Assembly (NCBI RefSeq): GCF_010206195.1
Contig: NZ_VIQT01000009.1
Location: forward strand, 287,747-351,746
DNA length: 64,000 bases
Source: Anaerotruncus colihominis
GTDB taxonomy: Bacteria; Bacillota; Clostridia; Oscillospirales; Ruminococcaceae
Direction of reading: 5' to 3'
The first letter of the stretch is position 1, and the number at the start of each line of letters is the position of its first letter. Below, in pieces: positions 8,983 through 17,821 of this stretch. The position numbers and the translations under genes were made by a program. Below the pieces are notes generated by a model. The model was not told the DNA's origin. It made no database searches and saw only the letters and a list, made by a program, of their open reading frames with translations.

Positions 8983-9033
8983 AAATTGGCTGGCAGAACA
9001 GCAGCGGGCTGTGCCCGCGTATCGCCCTGACCA
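8983..9033. repeat. Fragment of the mosaic intergenic repeat, copy 2
   Basis: CAGCGGGCTGTGCCCGCGTA followed by TCGCCCTGACCATGTG matches the module seen at 47.6 and 47.9 kb (GGGCCGCGCCCGCGTATCGC). It lies in the 283 bp between two divergent genes, together with the candidate promoter at 9152. Confidence 0.6.
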
Positions 9034-9151
9034 TGTGAAAATAAATGCTTTAAGCTAGATCATCCCTACAGAAAGTATTGCCTGCCTTATCCACCCGATA
9101 TTCTGGAATAGAGTTGTTTTTTCGTTCCTTCATATATCTGATACAATCGTC

Positions 9152-9180
9152 TTGTTTTCTATGCCCAACAGTGATATACT
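9152..9180 (+). promoter_or_regulatory. Candidate sigma-A promoter for the 9.2 kb membrane-protein gene
   Basis: -35 TTGTTT (9152-9157), 17 bp spacer, -10 TATACT (9175-9180). The start codon follows about 40 nt later. Confidence 0.5.
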
Positions 9181-9219
9181 TAATTCGACAAAATACGACA
9201 TAAGAGGAAATGACAACAA

Positions 9220-10065
9220 ATGCTTCAACTGTTGGGATTGCTTGGATTTGTCTGCCTTTTTGGCGGCTGCTTCTCTTACTTTTTGCTTTTTCTCAGACGC
9301 AACCAGTTTGAAACCAAGCTTTCATATGCCCGTGCCTGGACATTGAGTGCCGTGCTTGATGCCCGCCTCAGCGAAACCTCGCGGCCAATCTGTCTGCTCA
9401 AGGCTTATCAGAATGTTCTGCTTCCCTTCTGGGCGGCGTACGACGCCTATATCCTGATTCGGCTGCTTGGGAGCGGACAGCTTCCTCAATTCGGAATTCT
9501 TTGGATTGCTTCATGTATCTTTACAATCTCTGCGTTCCTGTTCCTGCGGTTCTTCGATATGTTGGCTCTGCTGATCAATATCATTGCCCTATTATTAGGA
9601 GCGGTCCGTATGTTTCTCCCACCGCCTCTTTCAGTCATGGCGCGTTTGCCCATGCCTGCGGCAATCTGCGGCGCTTTGGCAGCGAGCCTTTTCGTTGGTT
9701 ACTGTCTGCGCCGCAGGGATTTATTTATCTCACCGCCGGATCTGGAAGATGATCCATATGGCGCCAACACGCTCTTTGAAGCCGATGAGGGATCGGATGA
9801 CGACGAAGCATTTTTCGCCCCCATATGGTTGGAACCGGAAGAACAGACACTCACATTGTCTATCAAAAATCAAACAGATTCCCTCACATTCGAAGCCGAT
9901 CAACCGGTACAGCCACAGCGCGCCGCGAAGCACGCGGCGCTTCGAAAGCGGGCGTACGGTCCTGAACAGCAGTTCGGACGTCGGCATCATATTGGACGAA
10001 TGAAGTCTGCTGCACACAAAAACAATCGCAAAAACAGGCGCTCAAAGCAATCTGTCAATCAGTAA
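9220..10065 (+). CDS. Unknown multi-pass membrane protein with acidic then basic C-terminal tail
   Basis: 281 aa. About five hydrophobic segments within residues 1-165 (clearest 3-24, 95-115, 117-135, 145-165). An acidic stretch follows (DLEDDPYG...DEGSDDDEAFF), then a strongly basic tail rich in Arg, Lys and His to the end. I recognise no family or catalytic motif. It is monocistronic between a divergent PlsY paralogue and a shared terminator. The charged tail is probably cytoplasmic and could bind nucleic acid or anionic lipid, but that is a guess. Confidence 0.72.
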   Translation: MLQLLGLLGFVCLFGGCFSYFLLFLRRNQFETKLSYARAWTLSAVLDARLSETSRPICLLKAYQNVLLPFWAAYDAYILIRLLGSGQLPQFGILWIASCIFTISAFLFLRFFDMLALLINIIALLLGAVRMFLPPPLSVMARLPMPAAICGALAASLFVGYCLRRRDLFISPPDLEDDPYGANTLFEADEGSDDDEAFFAPIWLEPEEQTLTLSIKNQTDSLTFEADQPVQPQRAAKHAALRKRAYGPEQQFGRRHHIGRMKSAAHKNNRKNRRSKQSVNQ

Positions 10066-10094
10066 GAACCTGTTATTCATAAGTAGCCGTATAA

Positions 10095-10150
10095 TATATC
10101 AAAAGCCCACTGTCCTAAATAAATGCTGGACAGCGGGCTTTTTTGATATA
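10095..10150. terminator. Bidirectional terminator between convergent genes
   Basis: TATATCAAAAGCCC-ACTGTCC pairs with GGACAGCGGGCTTTTTTGATATA. A- and T-runs flank the GC stem on both sides, serving the plus-strand membrane-protein gene and the minus-strand trpB2. Confidence 0.88.
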
Positions 10151-10163
10151 GGGTGCTGTTTGA

Positions 10164-11540
10164 TCATTGAATTCCTGGGATATGCGGCAGGCTGTCGAAG
10201 CCTTTTTGCAACTCCTCGTCGGTCGGAATGTAGTCCTGCATACGTCCCTCCTGATAGGATGCATACGCGGTCATATCAAAATATCCGGTACCAGTCAGGC
10301 CAAACAGGATTGTCTTACTTTCACCGCTTTCTTTGCATTTGAGCGCCTCATCAATAGCCGCACGGATAGCATGAGCTGATTCCGGCGCAGGCAAGATAGT
10401 TTCGTGTTTTGCAAAAAATGTGGCCGCATCAAATACGCTTGTCTGCTTGACTGAAACAGCCTCCATATATCCGTCATGGTACAGTTTGGAAAGGATGGGC
10501 GACATACCGTGATACCGCAGACCGCCAGCGTGGTTGGCCGATGGGATGAACCCGCACCCGAGTGTATACATGCGTGCCATCGGCGTAATTTTTCCGGTAT
10601 CACAGAAATCGTAGACATATTTGCCGCGCGTAAAAGAGGGGCATGAGGCCGGTTCCACCGCAATAATTCTGGGATTAGCCTTTCCAGTCAACTTATCGCG
10701 CATAAACGGTGCGATCAATCCGCCAAGGTTGGAGCCTCCACCAGCGCACCCAATGATGATGTCCGGATATTCTCCCAATATTTCCATAGCTGCTTGCGAT
10801 TCCAAGCCGATGATCGATTGATGCAACAGCACCTGATTGAGTACTGAGCCGAGCACGTAGCGGCATCCCTCTGTTGTAACAGCTTTTTCAACCGCCTCGG
10901 AAATTGCACAGCCAAGGCTCCCCGTTGTGTTGGGATTTTCGGCTAGAATCCGGCGTCCGATTTCTGTCGTTTCGCTTGGGCTTGCAATTACGTTCGCATC
11001 AAATGTATGCATCACGGACTTTCGAAACGGCTTTTGTTCATAGGAAACTTTGACCATATAGACCGTCAAAGGAATCCCGAAATAACAGCAGGCCTCTGAG
11101 AGCGCCGTCCCCCACTGACCTGCCCCGGTTTCGGTCGACAGGCTCGTAAGCCCCTGCTCCTTTGCGTAATATGCCTGTGCAATAGCTGAATTCAACTTGT
11201 GACTTCCAGAGGTGTTGTTGCCCTCAAACTTATAATAGATCCTGGCGGGTGTATCGAGCGCACGCTCAAGCTCATAGGCGCGGATCAGCGGCGATGGCCG
11301 ATAAATTTTGTACATCTCCTGAACCGGATCCGGTATATCGACAAAACGTGTTTGGGCATCCATCTCCTGATGCGCCAGCTTTTTACAGAATACGGGATAA
11401 AGGTCCTCCTCCGTAGCCGGACGCATGGTAGCCGGATTGATGATCGGATCGGGCTGCTCCTTCATATCAGCGCGCAGGTTATACCACTGTTTCGGCATCT
11501 GGTCCTCAGTGAGATACAGTCTGTGTGGAATCTTAGCCAT
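10164..11540 (-). CDS. trpB2: Tryptophan synthase beta-like protein, TrpB2 subgroup
   Basis: 458 aa, longer than TrpB1 (about 400) and typical of the TrpB2 class. PLP-binding Lys115 lies in SGSHKLNSA, with STETGAGQWG following and the glycine-rich phosphate loop GCAGGGSNLGG. It would condense indole with serine to form tryptophan. No trpA or other trp gene is adjacent, consistent with an indole-salvage enzyme acting alone. A T-box leader with a UGG specifier lies directly upstream, tying expression to uncharged tRNA-Trp. RBS AAAGGGGT lies 8 nt before the ATG. Confidence 0.93.
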   Translation of the reverse strand: MAKIPHRLYLTEDQMPKQWYNLRADMKEQPDPIINPATMRPATEEDLYPVFCKKLAHQEMDAQTRFVDIPDPVQEMYKIYRPSPLIRAYELERALDTPARIYYKFEGNNTSGSHKLNSAIAQAYYAKEQGLTSLSTETGAGQWGTALSEACCYFGIPLTVYMVKVSYEQKPFRKSVMHTFDANVIASPSETTEIGRRILAENPNTTGSLGCAISEAVEKAVTTEGCRYVLGSVLNQVLLHQSIIGLESQAAMEILGEYPDIIIGCAGGGSNLGGLIAPFMRDKLTGKANPRIIAVEPASCPSFTRGKYVYDFCDTGKITPMARMYTLGCGFIPSANHAGGLRYHGMSPILSKLYHDGYMEAVSVKQTSVFDAATFFAKHETILPAPESAHAIRAAIDEALKCKESGESKTILFGLTGTGYFDMTAYASYQEGRMQDYIPTDEELQKGFDSLPHIPGIQ

Positions 11541-11626
11541 ATTGAATTACCCCTTTCAGCTTTCCCAAAATTATATTTGATCAAATCCGGATGACTGTAG
11601 GATTAGAGTGCGGAGCGAAATGCATC

Positions 11627-11904
11627 AAAAAAGGCCCTTGTCTCCAGTTTTAAAAACTGGGACAAAAGCCTTTGCTTCTGCGGTACCACCCAAATTGGCG
11701 CATTATACGCCCACTCACTCCATGTACAAACATACATGCTCCCTTGATAACGGGTGGAGTTCCCGTCAGGCACTACTAGGATTTCCGTTCGTCCTGCCCT
11801 CATAAGTCCATTCAGCATAGCCACCCCTGCCGCTTTCCCACCATCAGCAGCTCTCTGTAAAGCGTGTTTCCATGCCTACTCTTCTTAATCATCGGTTTTT
11901 GATT
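11627..11904 (-). ncRNA. T-box riboswitch, tryptophan specifier
   Basis: The T-box core GGGTGGTACCGC is at 11691-11680 (minus strand), followed by a terminator AAGGCTTTTGTCC...GGAGACAAGGGCCTT with a T-run ending near 11627. Stem I shows the AGTA motif, CAGAGAG, a distal loop and GAA-TGG-ACT, giving a UGG (Trp) specifier at 11810-11808. Uncharged tRNA-Trp should pair with both specifier and T-box, form the antiterminator and switch on trpB2. Boundaries are approximate. Confidence 0.93.
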
Positions 11905-11910
11905 TTCTTT

Positions 11911-11939
11911 ATTATATGCATAAAGTGTAAATCTGTCAA
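11911..11939 (-). promoter_or_regulatory. Consensus sigma-A promoter of the trpB2 T-box transcript
   Basis: On the minus strand TTGACA (11939-11934), exactly 17 bp, TATAAT (11916-11911). Both hexamers are perfect. The RNA should begin near 11904, just before the T-box Stem I. Confidence 0.9.
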
Positions 11940-11942
11940 GTA

Positions 11943-11988
11943 TTTTTTATAGATTGCAGAGTGCGTGCAGAGTGCAATCTATAAAAAA
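11943..11988. repeat. Perfect 16-bp inverted repeat next to the trpB2 promoter
   Basis: TTTTTTATAGATTGCA (11943-11958) and its exact complement (11973-11988) around a 14 bp loop containing GTGC repeats. It starts 4 bp upstream of the -35 box. It could be a repressor operator or a terminator remnant. The rest of the gap to the next promoter (to 12122) holds nothing I can name. Confidence 0.55.
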
Positions 11989-12122
11989 TTGGCCATCCGC
12001 GCCGTCCCCATTGCGGGGCCATTTGATTAAAATGCACCTGCCCGCAGAGCGGTCTGTAAAAAGTCAATCGTTCAAGTAAGCGACGGACCGGATGGCTGGA
12101 ATAGCCTTTTCAAAATCCACCA

Positions 12123-12151
12123 TTGACCTTTTGACGCCGCAACGGTACAAT
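12123..12151 (+). promoter_or_regulatory. Candidate sigma-A promoter of the M23 peptidase gene
   Basis: -35 TTGACC (12123-12128), 17 bp spacer, -10 TACAAT (12146-12151), about 90 bp upstream of the start. Confidence 0.65.
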
Positions 12152-12243
12152 AAATACAGGTATTTGACAGGCTGGCCTGTCCCGTGCAGGCCGCTCATAC
12201 AATTCTTATCAACCACTGCATGATTGAAAAGGAGTATCTGACT

Positions 12244-13458
12244 ATGAAAAATCTTCCCATCCGCATATCCGCGCTGGCGCTCTGCGCTGCGTTTACACTT
12301 TCCGCATGCGGCGCACGGCTGCTCTCCCCAAAGGATACCGCCCCTTCCGCCTCAAACAGCAGCGGCTCCTCCCGCGTTTCCACAGCGGCATCCCATGCGG
12401 CACAGTCACTCGCTGTCTCTCTTGGAAATCGTACCGTCCAGGTGAAAACCGGAGACGTACCCCTGTTTACAGCCAAATCTGACGACCAGCTTCCCGATCT
12501 TTCCACAGCCCCAACTGGGACAACATACAATGTCTTATATGATGCCACCCCTGTTTTTGAAGGAAATGCAGATGAACAATTTATCCCAGCCTGCAACGGG
12601 CTGTTCCGATACATCGTGAAAGTTCCAAACGAGGATACATACTTGTTTGATATGGATTGTGATTTTCCTGCGAAATTGACGGCGGCAGCCTCCATCAAAC
12701 AGGGAGAGACGCTCCGTATCTGTATATCTCACGCCGAGGGAATAGAGCTGACAGCGCAAAGCGATATTGGATTTGTTCCGCAATTTTTTTCAAATGCCAC
12801 GCCTGATCACACCAAGGAACAGATCGCCCTTCTCCCGATCCGCTATACAGCTTCTCCCGGTGTTTACACTGTCACAGTTCAGGCCGGAGGGCAGACGTTG
12901 ACACATTCCTTCACCGTACAGCAGCAGGATTTTGATGTACAATATATGACCATGCCGCAATCCACCGCCGCTGAAACGGCGCTGAGTGCTCAGGCCAATG
13001 CGGAATGGAACGAAAAGATTGAGCCTCTTAAGCTGATCTCCGATCCGGCGCAGTATTGGGAAAACCCATTTCAGCAGCCAACCTTCGGGCCCATTTCAAC
13101 ACAGTTTGGAAGCATCCGTTATACAAACGACGACCCGACGCCCACGCGGCACAACGGCACCGATATCGCCGCGGCGCGCGGCAGTGTCGTCTCGGCGGCC
13201 AACAACGGACGTGTTCTGTTTGCCGGCTATCTCCAATTGACCGGCAATACGGTCATCATTGAGCATGGATTCGGTTTGAAAAGTTGGTACTATCATATGG
13301 ATTCTCTGAATGTCAAGACAGGCGATACGGTTAAAAAAGGCGATCAAATCGGCGCTGTTGGCTCTACTGGTTATTCAACAGGGCCGCATCTGCACTTTGC
13401 CCTATCGGTTAATAATGTATTTGTCAATCCCTGGACCGCTGTCAACGACGGCATCTAA
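12244..13458 (+). CDS. M23 family metallopeptidase lipoprotein
   Basis: 404 aa. The ATG at 12244 is preceded by AAAAGGAG and gives a lipoprotein signal peptide with lipobox LSAC. A Ser/Ala linker follows, then about 200 residues of unassigned, possibly Ig-like sequence. The C-terminal peptidase M23/LytM domain carries the zinc ligands in RHNGTDIAA and GPHLHFAL, plus AANNGRVLFAGY and VKKGDQIGAVGSTG. Expected role: hydrolysis of peptidoglycan peptide crosslinks at the outer membrane face. All metal-ligand motifs look intact, so it is probably active. Monocistronic, ending at a strong terminator. Confidence 0.9.
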   Translation: MKNLPIRISALALCAAFTLSACGARLLSPKDTAPSASNSSGSSRVSTAASHAAQSLAVSLGNRTVQVKTGDVPLFTAKSDDQLPDLSTAPTGTTYNVLYDATPVFEGNADEQFIPACNGLFRYIVKVPNEDTYLFDMDCDFPAKLTAAASIKQGETLRICISHAEGIELTAQSDIGFVPQFFSNATPDHTKEQIALLPIRYTASPGVYTVTVQAGGQTLTHSFTVQQQDFDVQYMTMPQSTAAETALSAQANAEWNEKIEPLKLISDPAQYWENPFQQPTFGPISTQFGSIRYTNDDPTPTRHNGTDIAAARGSVVSAANNGRVLFAGYLQLTGNTVIIEHGFGLKSWYYHMDSLNVKTGDTVKKGDQIGAVGSTGYSTGPHLHFALSVNNVFVNPWTAVNDGI

Positions 13459-13465
13459 GCAAATT

Positions 13466-13516
13466 GAAAGAAAAAGGCGGGGCGTTCGTGATACGAACAC
13501 CCCGCCTTTTTCTTTC
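13466..13516. terminator. Bidirectional terminator between M23 gene and clpE-like gene
   Basis: GAAAGAAAAAGGCGGGGCGT pairs with its exact complement ending at 13516 around a 3 bp loop. A/T runs on both edges make it a terminator for both convergent genes. Confidence 0.92.
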
Positions 13517-13518
13517 AT

Positions 13519-15837
13519 TTAACTGTAAAGCATCTTGAGCTTTCCATCCTCAGTTGTAACTTTCATCAGAGCCGGGATATTGTCCGGGTCTTCGACAAGC
13601 CGCAAACTGATCGCATCCTCAACCTCCTTGCGGATAACGGTACGCAGATCACGTGCGCCGCTCTTACCGCCGACCGCTTTGCTGGCAATATATGCCGTAG
13701 CCTCGTCGTCCCAGCCAAAGGTAATCCCTTTCTCTGCGAGCGGCGCTTTCAATTCACTGAGCATCAAAGCTGCGATTTTGCGGTAATCAGCTTCGCCGAG
13801 CGGCCGGAATACAACAACCTCGTCAACACGCGCCAAAAATTCTGGCCGCAAAAATTCTGAAAGCGCCTTCATCGCCTTATCCTTGGCAATTTCACCGGTG
13901 GTACGGTTGAAGCCGAGCGCACTTTCCTTGCGTTCGCTGCCGGCATTTGAGGTCATTACAATCACCGTGTTCTCAAATGAGCAAACACGGCCATGCGCGT
14001 CGGTGATACGGCCTTCATCCAGGATTTGAAGCAGGATATTGAGAACGTCCGGATGCGCCTTCTCAATCTCGTCGAACAAGACAACCGAATATGGCTTACG
14101 GCGAACCTTTTCTGTCAACTGTCCCGCCTCGTCATAACCGACATATCCCGGCGGCGAGCCAACAAGACGGCTGACTGTATGCTTTTCCATAAACTCAGAC
14201 ATATCGAGACGGATCAGCGGATCGGCTGAGTCGAACAGCTCCTTTGAAAGGACCTTGACCAGCTCTGTTTTTCCAACGCCGGTCGGTCCGACAAATATGA
14301 ACGAAGCAGGCCGGCGGCGCGCAGAGATCTGCACGCGGGAACGGCGCACAGCAGCCGCAACGAGCGAAACAGCCTCATCCTGTCCGATGATACGCTCAAG
14401 AAGTGCGGGCTCCAATTTTGCCACACGGCGCAGTTCCGTTTCACGGATTTTCGCCGCGGGAATCCCTGTCCAAAGCTCAATTACACTTGCGAGATCGTCA
14501 AGCGTAACCGGCTGATCGACAGCCGTTGGCGCAAGCTCTTTGATTTTTTCGTCTAAAACGATTGTTTCACCACGCAGGCGGGCAATCGCCTCATAATCCG
14601 GCTCGTCGCTTGAGGACTCCAATTCTTCCAAATGGTCGTTCGTATCAGCGAGCTGTTTTGTCAATTTATCATATTCAGCCAACTGCGTATTGCGCAGGAC
14701 GGCTGCCGAACACGCTTCATCCAACAAATCGATCGCCTTGTCTGGAAGAAAACGATCCGTAATGTACCTCTCTGACAGCACAACCGCCATTCGTGACAGA
14801 TCATCACTGACCTTGACACGGTGGTGATTTTCATAATAGCTGCGTACACCCTTGATAATATTGACTGTATCCTCAATCGACGGCTCCTCAACCGTGACTG
14901 GTTGGAAACGGCGCTCGAGCGCGGCGTCTTTCTCAATATGTTTACGGTATTCGTTAAAAGTCGTTGCGCCGATCACCTGGATTTCACCGCGCGACAGTGC
15001 AGGCTTTAGGATATTGGCGGCATTCATAGATCCTTCGGAATCGCCGGCGCCGACAAGATTGTGAACCTCATCGATGAACAGAATGACATTTCCCGCATCC
15101 TTGATGTCCTCAACAAGACCCTTGACCCGGCTTTCAAATTGCCCTCTGAATTGTGTACCGGCAATCAGGGCCGTTAAGTCAAGCAAATAGAGCTTTTTAT
15201 CCGCGAGGCGGTACGGCACATCGCCGCTTGCGAGTTTCTGCGCAATACCCTCGGCAACGGCGGTCTTTCCGACACCCGGCTCACCGATCAGACAGGGATT
15301 GTTTTTCGTGCGCCGGTTCAAAATCTGAATCACACGATAAATTTCGCGCTCACGGCCGATGATACGATCAATCTTGCCCTGCTCCGCTTTGAGTGAAAGA
15401 TTGTCACAGTAGGCGTCGAGATGCTTATATTTTTTCTCCGGCGCTCCCCGGCGGCCGCGCTCCTTTTGTTTCGGCCGTTCAGCCGGCCTGGCTACAGGCT
15501 CCTTTGGCGCGTCCTTTTCTTCCTTTGGCTTCTGCGGAATAATCTCGCCGTTTCCGACCGCGCCAAGGATATTCTGCAAAAACGGGAGCGCCTGCGCGCC
15601 GCCCATTTCAAATCCATTCTCCCCCTCGCCGCCGAACATATCCATCATCTGATCGGACATATTGTCCAGCTCGTCGTCTGTAATTCCCATTTTCTCCATC
15701 AGGTCGCTGACCGGCTTAAGCCCCAATTCCTTGGCGCACCGCAGGCAAAGCCCTTCATAAATGGTTTTATCTCCTTCAAGCCGCGTCATAAAAACAACAG
15801 CAAGACGTTTCTTGCATCTTGAACACATCATATCCAT
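13519..15837 (-). CDS. clpE: ClpE-like AAA+ unfoldase with N-terminal zinc finger
   Basis: 772 aa. Start ATG 15837 is supported by AGGAG 9 nt upstream. The N-terminus has two CXXC pairs (C5, C8, C31, C34), the zinc finger that marks ClpE instead of the ClpC N-domain. Two AAA+ modules follow: [13 protein letters not shown] with [13 protein letters not shown], then [12 protein letters not shown] with [13 protein letters not shown]; a short UVR-like coiled segment ([14 protein letters not shown]) links them. It should unfold substrates for ClpP. Upstream in-frame sequence to 15966 has no comparable RBS. Confidence 0.9.
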   Translation of the reverse strand: MDMMCSRCKKRLAVVFMTRLEGDKTIYEGLCLRCAKELGLKPVSDLMEKMGITDDELDNMSDQMMDMFGGEGENGFEMGGAQALPFLQNILGAVGNGEIIPQKPKEEKDAPKEPVARPAERPKQKERGRRGAPEKKYKHLDAYCDNLSLKAEQGKIDRIIGREREIYRVIQILNRRTKNNPCLIGEPGVGKTAVAEGIAQKLASGDVPYRLADKKLYLLDLTALIAGTQFRGQFESRVKGLVEDIKDAGNVILFIDEVHNLVGAGDSEGSMNAANILKPALSRGEIQVIGATTFNEYRKHIEKDAALERRFQPVTVEEPSIEDTVNIIKGVRSYYENHHRVKVSDDLSRMAVVLSERYITDRFLPDKAIDLLDEACSAAVLRNTQLAEYDKLTKQLADTNDHLEELESSSDEPDYEAIARLRGETIVLDEKIKELAPTAVDQPVTLDDLASVIELWTGIPAAKIRETELRRVAKLEPALLERIIGQDEAVSLVAAAVRRSRVQISARRRPASFIFVGPTGVGKTELVKVLSKELFDSADPLIRLDMSEFMEKHTVSRLVGSPPGYVGYDEAGQLTEKVRRKPYSVVLFDEIEKAHPDVLNILLQILDEGRITDAHGRVCSFENTVIVMTSNAGSERKESALGFNRTTGEIAKDKAMKALSEFLRPEFLARVDEVVVFRPLGEADYRKIAALMLSELKAPLAEKGITFGWDDEATAYIASKAVGGKSGARDLRTVIRKEVEDAISLRLVEDPDNIPALMKVTTEDGKLKMLYS

Positions 15838-16061
15838 CTGTTTTTGCTCCTTTCCGCCACTGCCCCGCCGGCCGGACCGGGAATCCCGGCGCTTTGGACA
15901 GCGAAAAGCGCGCGGGCAGCGGTTGCGCAGGCATTTGCCTGCGCGGGATGAACCAGGCTCCCCCATTCATCCACGCTGTTAAAATAATTCTTCAGGTTAT
16001 ATTGTATATGCCCGTTGTGAACAGCATATTAATACCAGATAAATAATCTACTAATGCAGTA

Positions 16062-16610
16062 TCATTTTTTTGTTGAATTTTTCAACATATGGCAAAACAG
16101 CATTCCGTATCTCAAAAGTGAAAAAAGCATGAATACAAGCAGCACCAACAGCATTGTCAGGATTGTGCGGTCCTGAAGCTGCGGCATCGCTACGATAATA
16201 ATCATAATCACATAAAACATAATTGTCGAAAGCTTGCCAAACCATTTTGCCCCTTCAATCGTGACCTGCTTATGATGCAGGCGCAAACCGCCGAGCAACA
16301 TTAAAAACTCCTTGAGAATGAACAGAGTGTACAGCGGCCACCAATTGGGCCTTGTCAGCCACAAAGAAACAATTACCGCCGCTAGCGTCAGCTTGTCCGC
16401 AGCCGGGTCGAGAATTTTTCCAAGCTGGGTAATTTGATGAAACCGCCGCGCGATATACCCGTCCATTGTATCACTAAGCGCCGAAAGCAGCAAAATCCCT
16501 GCCGCAGTTAAAAAATCCATCTGACTTTGCGCGGTCAGATATCGCCATAAGTATACCGGAATCAGCAGAATTCGAAATAAAGTCAATGCATTCGGCACAT
16601 TCAGTTTCAT
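16062..16610 (-). CDS. pgsA: CDP-diacylglycerol--glycerol-3-phosphate 3-phosphatidyltransferase
   Basis: 182 aa membrane enzyme forming phosphatidylglycerophosphate, the first committed step to phosphatidylglycerol. The full CDP-alcohol phosphotransferase signature is present at about residues 46-72: DTMDGYIARRF, then G-KILDPAADK, matching DX2DGX2ARX8GX3DX3D. N-terminus NVPNALTLFRILLIPVYL is typical. About four to five transmembrane helices. It stands between clpE-like and cvpA-like genes; the 185 bp upstream hold no other gene. Confidence 0.93.
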   Translation of the reverse strand: MKLNVPNALTLFRILLIPVYLWRYLTAQSQMDFLTAAGILLLSALSDTMDGYIARRFHQITQLGKILDPAADKLTLAAVIVSLWLTRPNWWPLYTLFILKEFLMLLGGLRLHHKQVTIEGAKWFGKLSTIMFYVIMIIIVAMPQLQDRTILTMLLVLLVFMLFSLLRYGMLFCHMLKNSTKK

Positions 16611-16795
16611 TCAGACTCCCCCCTCACAGGGATACCGATTTTTTAAAAGCATCCCGCCGGAAACACCACCGTACAGACGGATTTCCCATTTTCCGTTCCC
16701 AATGCATTCCGAGGCTATTTTAAATTGGCTGCCATGTCGCTGCTTTTCTCATCAGCCCGCTTTACACACCGATTTGTTCGTCAAGCTGTTTGGAT

Positions 16796-17488
16796 CTATC
16801 GGAACCGTGCAAGCAGCTCCGGCGTCAAAAAGTAGTGAAATATATGTGTGCGCCCTACCGCCTCCTGTGTAAAAATCCACCATCCGTCTGTATTCAAATT
16901 CAGCACACCGCTGATTAGCACCCCAAGAATCCAAACGATCAACAACCCCTGTAAAATTCCGACCGCGCAGCCCAGCGCCGCATTGAGCGTACCGATCACA
17001 GGCAAATGGTTAATAATACCGAGCGCCGACAGCAGGATATTGGCAGCAAGCGACAGAACGGCAAACAACAAAACAAAACCGATCGCCGAAATCGTACTGA
17101 TCATCATGGGGCGCAGCGTTGCGTCTGCCAGATCTCCGATCAATCCATCCGCCACATCACCGGCCGACTCGCCGCCTAAAAATTCATCAATCGTATCACC
17201 AATAATCCCATCAAGCGAGGTCGGCTCCTCATTGGATGACGCTGAAACCAACACAGCATCCCCTGTAGGCTCATGCAGCTCCTGACGCATCAGAATCGGC
17301 TCAACGACACGATCATAAACGACCGGCGCAGCCGAACGGCTGAAAAACAGAGCGGCAGCCAATACCGCCACATAAGCGATCATCTGCACCACCGTACGCA
17401 AGAAGCCCTTCTTGGCCGCCGCGTATGCACAGTATACCACAACCGCCACAGCGGCGACATCAAGTCCGATGGCTGTCAAAGAATCCAT
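16796..17488 (-). CDS. CvpA family membrane protein
   Basis: 230 aa. Start ATG 17488 is set by AAAGGA 6 nt upstream. The N-terminal half matches the CvpA pattern (GLDVAAVAVVVYCAYAAAKKGFLRTVV), with four hydrophobic segments and a hydrophilic acidic loop at about residues 75-125 before the last two. CvpA proteins are linked to colicin V production in E. coli; in Firmicutes the role is unclear and may concern the envelope. A mosaic repeat lies upstream. Family assignment fairly safe, function not. Confidence 0.8.
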   Translation of the reverse strand: MDSLTAIGLDVAAVAVVVYCAYAAAKKGFLRTVVQMIAYVAVLAAALFFSRSAAPVVYDRVVEPILMRQELHEPTGDAVLVSASSNEEPTSLDGIIGDTIDEFLGGESAGDVADGLIGDLADATLRPMMISTISAIGFVLLFAVLSLAANILLSALGIINHLPVIGTLNAALGCAVGILQGLLIVWILGVLISGVLNLNTDGWWIFTQEAVGRTHIFHYFLTPELLARFR

Positions 17489-17539
17489 ATATAATCCTTT
17501 CATGTCCTGCAAACCTGCATTGCATGACAATTTTATATA

Positions 17540-17797
17540 TGATACCATGTCCGCGAAGCGGCATGGTATCATTGCCCATCAAAAGGCGGTTGCCGCGCAA
17601 GCGGCGAGTCGTTGGGCATAATCCTGTTTGCGGTTATTATACCACAGCGGCAAGCCCATTCGGGCTTGTCTGCCGCAAAGCGGCAGTTAAACCGGTTAGC
17701 TGTGGCGCAACATGCGCAGCCCGCTGCAAAGCAGCAGTAGTCGCCAGATGGCGACGGCAAACGGCAACACCGTTTGCCCTGCGGTTATTATACCAAA
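17540..17797. repeat. Mosaic hairpin-rich intergenic repeat, copy 3
   Basis: A chain of small palindromes: CATGTCCGCGAAGCGGCATG, CAAGCCCATTCGGGCTTG, TGCCGCAAAGCGGCA, CCCGCTGCAAAGCAGC, GTCGCCAGATGGCGAC and GCAAACGGCAACACCGTTTG, ended by GCGGTTATTATACC. It fills the 330 bp between two minus-strand genes. Confidence 0.85.
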
Positions 17798-17821
17798 TCT
17801 ACTGATTATTTACAAATAAAA

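Noticed and set aside
17540..17797. CRISPR array or structured riboswitch in the hairpin-rich gaps
   Set aside because: No regularly spaced identical repeats with unique spacers; modules are palindromic, differ in order and occur at unrelated genes, so a dispersed repeat family fits better.
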